Shown here: in pieces, positions 60,463-64,000 of the stretch | Layout of the letters: every line of letters starts with the position of its first letter | How positions within the stretch are numbered: the first letter of the stretch is position 1 | Assembly: GCF_004151235.1 (NCBI RefSeq) | Contig: NZ_JUIV01000019.1 | Coordinates: forward strand, 35,626-99,625 | Length of the DNA stretch: 64,000 nt | Reading direction: 5' to 3' | Source: Flavobacterium anhuiense | GTDB lineage: Bacteria > Bacteroidota > Bacteroidia > Flavobacteriales > Flavobacteriaceae | The notes under the pieces: generated by a model | The model's database searches: none | What the model was told of the DNA's origin: nothing | The model's input: only the letters and a program-made list of their open reading frames with translations | Program-made: the position numbers and the translations under genes

Positions 60463-62382
60463 ATGAAGAAATTATATAAAAAACTAACGCCTATTGTATT
60501 GCTTTCGATATTTTTCGGAAACAATCTTTTGGCGCAAAATTCTGGCAAAACAGAATGGTTTGACCCTAGCAGACCAGCTACAACTTATTGTAATCCAATA
60601 AATATTGGGTACAATTTTACAACGCACAACCATAATGGAATTCCAGAATCACGCCGTTCAAGTGCCGATCCTGTAATTATTACGTATAAAGGCGAATATT
60701 ATTTATTTGCGACAAATCAGGCAGGTTTCTTTTGGAGTAAAGACATGTCAGATTGGAATTTTGTTTATGGAAGCTTCCAAAGACAGCCAGGAGATGACGA
60801 CCAATGCGCTCCTGCAGCTTGGGTTGTAAATGACACTTTATTTTACGTGGGCTCAACTTGGAAAAGAGATCATCCAATTTGGAAAACTGCAGATCCAAAA
60901 TCAGGAAGATGGACGCGTCACGTAGACAAAGCAATGCTTCCAACTTGGGATCCAGCTATTTTTCAAGATGATGATAAAAAAGTGTATATGTACTACGGTT
61001 CAAGTGGAAAATTACCGCTTGTAGGTGTTGAGGTTGATTATAAAACGTGGCTTCCAAAAGGAAATCAGGAAGATTATGCCACATTGTACAAAGCAACAGA
61101 AGTTGAAGATATTCAAAAACCTTACGGGCAAATTAAAGAAGTTGCGATTTTAGATCCTTCAGCTCACGGATGGGAACGTTTTGGCCCAAACAACGATATG
61201 GAGCCTGCACCTTGGGGGAATTTCATTGAAGGAGCTTGGATGACCAAGCATAACGGAAAATACTATATGCAGTACGGAGCTCCTGCTACCGAATTTAAAG
61301 GATATGCAAATGGGGTTCACGTTGGCGATAATCCGTTAGGGCCATTTACGTATCAAAAACATAATCCAATGTCTTATAAACCAGGCGGATTTGTAATTGG
61401 AGCTGGACATGGAAATACTTTTGCAGATAATTACGGAAATTATTGGAATACAGGAACATGTAAAATTTCAATAAAAGACCGTTTTGAGCGTCGTATTGAT
61501 ATGTTTCCTGCCGGATTTGACAAAGATGATGTAATGTATTCTATTACAGCTTATGGAGATTTCCCGATTGTGTTGCCAACAAGCGAGCGCGATCAGACAA
61601 AAGGCGCTTCATCAGGATGGATGCTGCTTTCGTATAAAAAGCCTGTGACGGTTTCGTCTTCTGAAGAATGTATGGAAGTAGAAACGCACAGAATGGATCA
61701 TGGCGGTAAAAAAGTGTATGAGAAATTCTGTTACGGAGCTGAAAATCTTACAGATGAAAATATTCAAACCTATTGGTCTGCTAAAACTAACAATCCAGGT
61801 GAATGGCTTCAAATGGATTTAGGGCGTCAAATGGAAATCAATGCGCTTCAAATTAATTACGCAGATCATAAAGCAACGCAGTTTAATAAAGCAATGGATA
61901 TCTATTATCAATACAAAATATTCATGTCTGATGATGCTCAAAATTGGACTTTGGTGGTTGATAAATCTAAAAATGATAAAGATGCTCCACACGATTATGT
62001 AGAGCTTACCAAACCAATTAAAGCTCGTTACATTAAAATGGAGAATGTTCACAATGCTTCAGGTTTGTTTGCCATTTCTGATTTTAGAGTTTTTGGAAAC
62101 GGATTGGCTGCAAAACCAAAACCTGTAGTTTCGTTTAAGGTAGATAGAAATAAAGCAGATTCTAGAAATGCTATGATTTCATGGAAAAAACAGGCAGATG
62201 CAATTGGTTACAACATTTATTACGGAATAGCTCCTGATAAATTGTACAACAGCATTATGGTTTATGGCGATAATACATACGATTTTAGAGGTTTGGATAA
62301 AGGCACGAAATATTATTTTACGATCGAGCCTTTTAATGAAAATGGTATTGGAACAAAAAATAAGATTATTGAAGTAAAATAA
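60463..62382 (+). CDS. GH43-like glycosidase with discoidin and Fn3 modules
   Basis: A 639-residue exported enzyme (signal 1-25). A five-bladed propeller carries the usual GH43 acid triad: D69 in SSADPVI, D163 in TWDPAIF and E256 in FIEGAWM. Residues of about 420-550 form a discoidin/F5-8C carbohydrate-binding domain (YWSAKTNNPGEWLQMDLG), and the last ~90 residues an Fn3 domain (AMISWKKQADAIGYNIYYG). Such multi-modular enzymes act on arabinans, galactans or related sugars, so its place in a beta-1,2-glucan locus is not obvious. It is 31 bases after the GDPD gene. Confidence 0.82.
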   Translation: MKKLYKKLTPIVLLSIFFGNNLLAQNSGKTEWFDPSRPATTYCNPINIGYNFTTHNHNGIPESRRSSADPVIITYKGEYYLFATNQAGFFWSKDMSDWNFVYGSFQRQPGDDDQCAPAAWVVNDTLFYVGSTWKRDHPIWKTADPKSGRWTRHVDKAMLPTWDPAIFQDDDKKVYMYYGSSGKLPLVGVEVDYKTWLPKGNQEDYATLYKATEVEDIQKPYGQIKEVAILDPSAHGWERFGPNNDMEPAPWGNFIEGAWMTKHNGKYYMQYGAPATEFKGYANGVHVGDNPLGPFTYQKHNPMSYKPGGFVIGAGHGNTFADNYGNYWNTGTCKISIKDRFERRIDMFPAGFDKDDVMYSITAYGDFPIVLPTSERDQTKGASSGWMLLSYKKPVTVSSSEECMEVETHRMDHGGKKVYEKFCYGAENLTDENIQTYWSAKTNNPGEWLQMDLGRQMEINALQINYADHKATQFNKAMDIYYQYKIFMSDDAQNWTLVVDKSKNDKDAPHDYVELTKPIKARYIKMENVHNASGLFAISDFRVFGNGLAAKPKPVVSFKVDRNKADSRNAMISWKKQADAIGYNIYYGIAPDKLYNSIMVYGDNTYDFRGLDKGTKYYFTIEPFNENGIGTKNKIIEVK

Positions 62383-62403
62383 TCTTTATTTATAGAATAT
62401 GTA

Positions 62404-62449
62404 AAAGCTCCGATTGCAAATTGAAGAATTTGTAATTGGAGTTTTTTTT
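62404..62449 (+). terminator. Intrinsic terminator of the glycan locus
   Basis: The imperfect stem CTCCGATTGCAAATT/AATTTGTAATTGGAG is followed by a T-run. It ends the locus. Confidence 0.82.
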
Positions 62450-62485
62450 GAGAAAAGGTTGAGAAAAAGGCTTCAGAAATGTCAA

Positions 62486-62493
62486 TAATTTTG
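62486..62493 (+). promoter_or_regulatory. -7 box TAATTTTG of the M28 gene
   Basis: A perfect TAnnTTTG box about 53 bases before the M28 ATG. Confidence 0.5.
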
Positions 62494-62546
62494 TTCCTTT
62501 GCGAATATACCACTGGTATACTAAACTCCAAATTACTACAGAAACT

Positions 62547-63938
62547 ATGAAAAAAACGATTCTTTTAACTGCTTTAGTTTTAAACGGATTGACATCTTTT
62601 GCACAGACAAATGATGAGAAAAACATCAAATTATTTTACAAAAAAGCCTTAACCGAGTCAAAATGCTACACTTGGTTAGAATACTTGTCAAATGACATCG
62701 GCGCTCGTTTGTCTGGCTCTAAAGGCGCAGAACAAGCAGTTGAGTACACTAGAAGGCAATTAGAAAGCTTAGGGCTTGATAAGGTATATTTACAAGAAGT
62801 TATGGTGCCTCACTGGGTGCGTGGCGAAAAAGAAACAGCTTATATTCTTGATGGGAAAGTAAAAACTAATGTGCCAATTTGTGCATTAGGAGGTTCGGTA
62901 GCAACACCAAAAACAGGTCTTACTGCAGAAATTATCGAAGTTCAAGGAATAAAAGAATTAAACGAACTTGGAGCTGATAAAGTAAAAGGGAAAATAGTTT
63001 TCTATAACAGGCCAATGAATCCTGAAAACATTGAAACTTTTACTTCTTATGGTGCTTGTGTTGACCAAAGATATGCAGGAGCAAAAGAAGCTGCAAAGCT
63101 AGGAGCAGTTGGTACAATTGTTCGTTCTATGAATTTACGTTTAGACGATTTTCCTCATACAGGAGCTCAAAGTTATGGTGACTTGCCAAAGGCACAGTAT
63201 ATTCCAACAGCGGCAATCAGTACAAATGGAGCTGAATTGTTGAGCAAATCTTTAAAAGTAAATCCTGCTTTAAAATTTTACTTCAAACAATCTTGCGAGA
63301 CTTTGCCAGATGCTTTGTCTTATAACGTAATTGGTGAATTGACAGGAAGCGTTACTCCAGAAAACATTATGGTTGTTGGAGGACACTTAGATTCTTGGGA
63401 TTTAGCTGACGGTTCTCACGATGATGGAGCAGGAGTAGTGCAAAGTATGGAAGTTATCCGTATTTTGAAAAACTTAAACTACAAACCTAAAAATACGATT
63501 CGTGTAGTATTATTTATGAATGAAGAGAACGGCGGAAAAGGTGGCGCTAAATACGAAGAAGTTTCAAAACAAAACAAAGAGAACCATATTTTTGCTTTAG
63601 AAAGTGATTCAGGAGGATTTTCTCCAAGAGGATTTTCAATTGAAGCTGATGATGCTAATTTAAAAAAGATTCAAGGTTATAAAGATCTTTTTGAGCCTTA
63701 TTTGGTTCACAGCTTTACAATTGGGCACGCAGGTTCAGATATTAATCATTTAACTTCACAAGCTATTGTGAAAGCAGGTTTAAAGCCTGATTCTCAACGT
63801 TATTTTGATTATCACCATGCAGCAAATGATAAATTTGATGCCATCAACAAAAGAGAGTTGGAACTTGGCGCTGCAACAATGACTACATTAATGTATTTAT
63901 TAGACCAAAACGGAATCGAGACTAAAAAAGCAAATTAA
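62547..63938 (+). CDS. M28-family aminopeptidase, secreted
   Basis: A 463-residue exported peptidase with a signal peptide (MKKTILLTALVLNGLTSFAQ). A protease-associated domain (about 100-230) is followed by the M28 metal site: GGHLDSWDLADGSHDDGAG with H and D ligands, NEENGGKG with the catalytic E, ESDSGGF, and HHAANDKFD near the end. The longer frame starts upstream inside the promoter, so the ATG of MKKTILL is preferred. It removes N-terminal residues outside the cell. It has its own promoter and does not belong to the glycan locus. Just 16 bases follow before another ATG. Confidence 0.93.
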   Translation: MKKTILLTALVLNGLTSFAQTNDEKNIKLFYKKALTESKCYTWLEYLSNDIGARLSGSKGAEQAVEYTRRQLESLGLDKVYLQEVMVPHWVRGEKETAYILDGKVKTNVPICALGGSVATPKTGLTAEIIEVQGIKELNELGADKVKGKIVFYNRPMNPENIETFTSYGACVDQRYAGAKEAAKLGAVGTIVRSMNLRLDDFPHTGAQSYGDLPKAQYIPTAAISTNGAELLSKSLKVNPALKFYFKQSCETLPDALSYNVIGELTGSVTPENIMVVGGHLDSWDLADGSHDDGAGVVQSMEVIRILKNLNYKPKNTIRVVLFMNEENGGKGGAKYEEVSKQNKENHIFALESDSGGFSPRGFSIEADDANLKKIQGYKDLFEPYLVHSFTIGHAGSDINHLTSQAIVKAGLKPDSQRYFDYHHAANDKFDAINKRELELGAATMTTLMYLLDQNGIETKKAN

Positions 63939-63980
63939 GATTCAAAAGAAAAAAATGAAAAAAGCCATAAGTTTTGAACA

Positions 63981-64000
63981 TGCCCCAAAAAGTTAGACAC
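63981..64000 (+). mobile_element. Possible end of an insertion sequence (cut by window edge)
   Basis: TGCCCCAAAAAGTTAGACAC at the last 20 bases resembles the terminal inverted repeat of IS3-family elements. Only the edge is visible. Confidence 0.4.

Noticed and set aside
62386..62629. Minus-strand frames of 72-79 residues at the end of the glycan locus
   Set aside because: They run antisense through the terminator and the M28 promoter and signal-peptide codons.

Overview
The window comes from a low-GC member of the Bacteroidota, almost certainly Flavobacterium or a close relative. The evidence is a SusC/SusD pair, several Bacteroidota-style lipoprotein signals, promoter boxes of the flavobacterial type TAnnTTTG with an upstream TTG, and many dispersed intergenic repeats (TTAGAATCTTAG-type, CAAAGTTCGCAAAG-type, ATTCCGTAGGAAC-type and GATAGAAGC/GCGGATAGC-type). 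Most of the window is ordinary chromosome. No rRNA, tRNA, CRISPR array or complete mobile element was found. Layout, 1-16 kb: a truncated LptA/OstA-like gene at the left edge; a convergent GH13 and GH130 glycoside enzyme pair; then a long minus-strand housekeeping block (rsfS, ftsH, a LUD protein, cdsA, psd, an acyl-CoA-binding protein and a lipoprotein superoxide dismutase) that links protein quality control to phospholipid synthesis. birA, pyrE, NUDIX and small receiver-like genes follow, then a surface lipoprotein with GLUG repeats. Layout, 16-38 kb: a repeat-rich intergenic stretch with a probable 38-residue membrane protein, small membrane proteins, an M14 peptidase, a DbpA-like helicase, phnA, coaD, ddl, a PASTA protein, an RluD-like synthase, and a minus-strand series of metabolic and stress genes ending with a CPA1 antiporter. 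Layout, 38-47 kb: dnaK with a candidate heat-shock control region; a compact two-gene ATPase plus PD-(D/E)xK nuclease module lying between two nearly identical terminator hairpins; corA; and the pta-ackA acetate pathway. Layout, 46.7-62.4 kb: a polysaccharide utilisation locus made of a membrane-spanning propeller/HTH regulator, SusC, SusD, a LamG lipoprotein, a GH144-type beta-1,2-glucanase, an esterase-like hydrolase, a GH3 beta-glucosidase, a secreted glycerophosphodiesterase and a GH43-like enzyme with discoidin and Fn3 modules. An M28 aminopeptidase follows, and the window ends in what looks like the first bases of an insertion sequence. The two most interesting items are inferences. (1) The utilisation locus combines a beta-1,2-glucanase with a glycerophosphodiesterase and an esterase, which would suit foraging on beta-1,2-glucans carrying phosphoglycerol and acyl groups, such as the osmoregulated periplasmic glucans of Proteobacteria. 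(2) The ATPase-nuclease pair beside dnaK looks like an inserted defence-type module that matches no named system I can recall.
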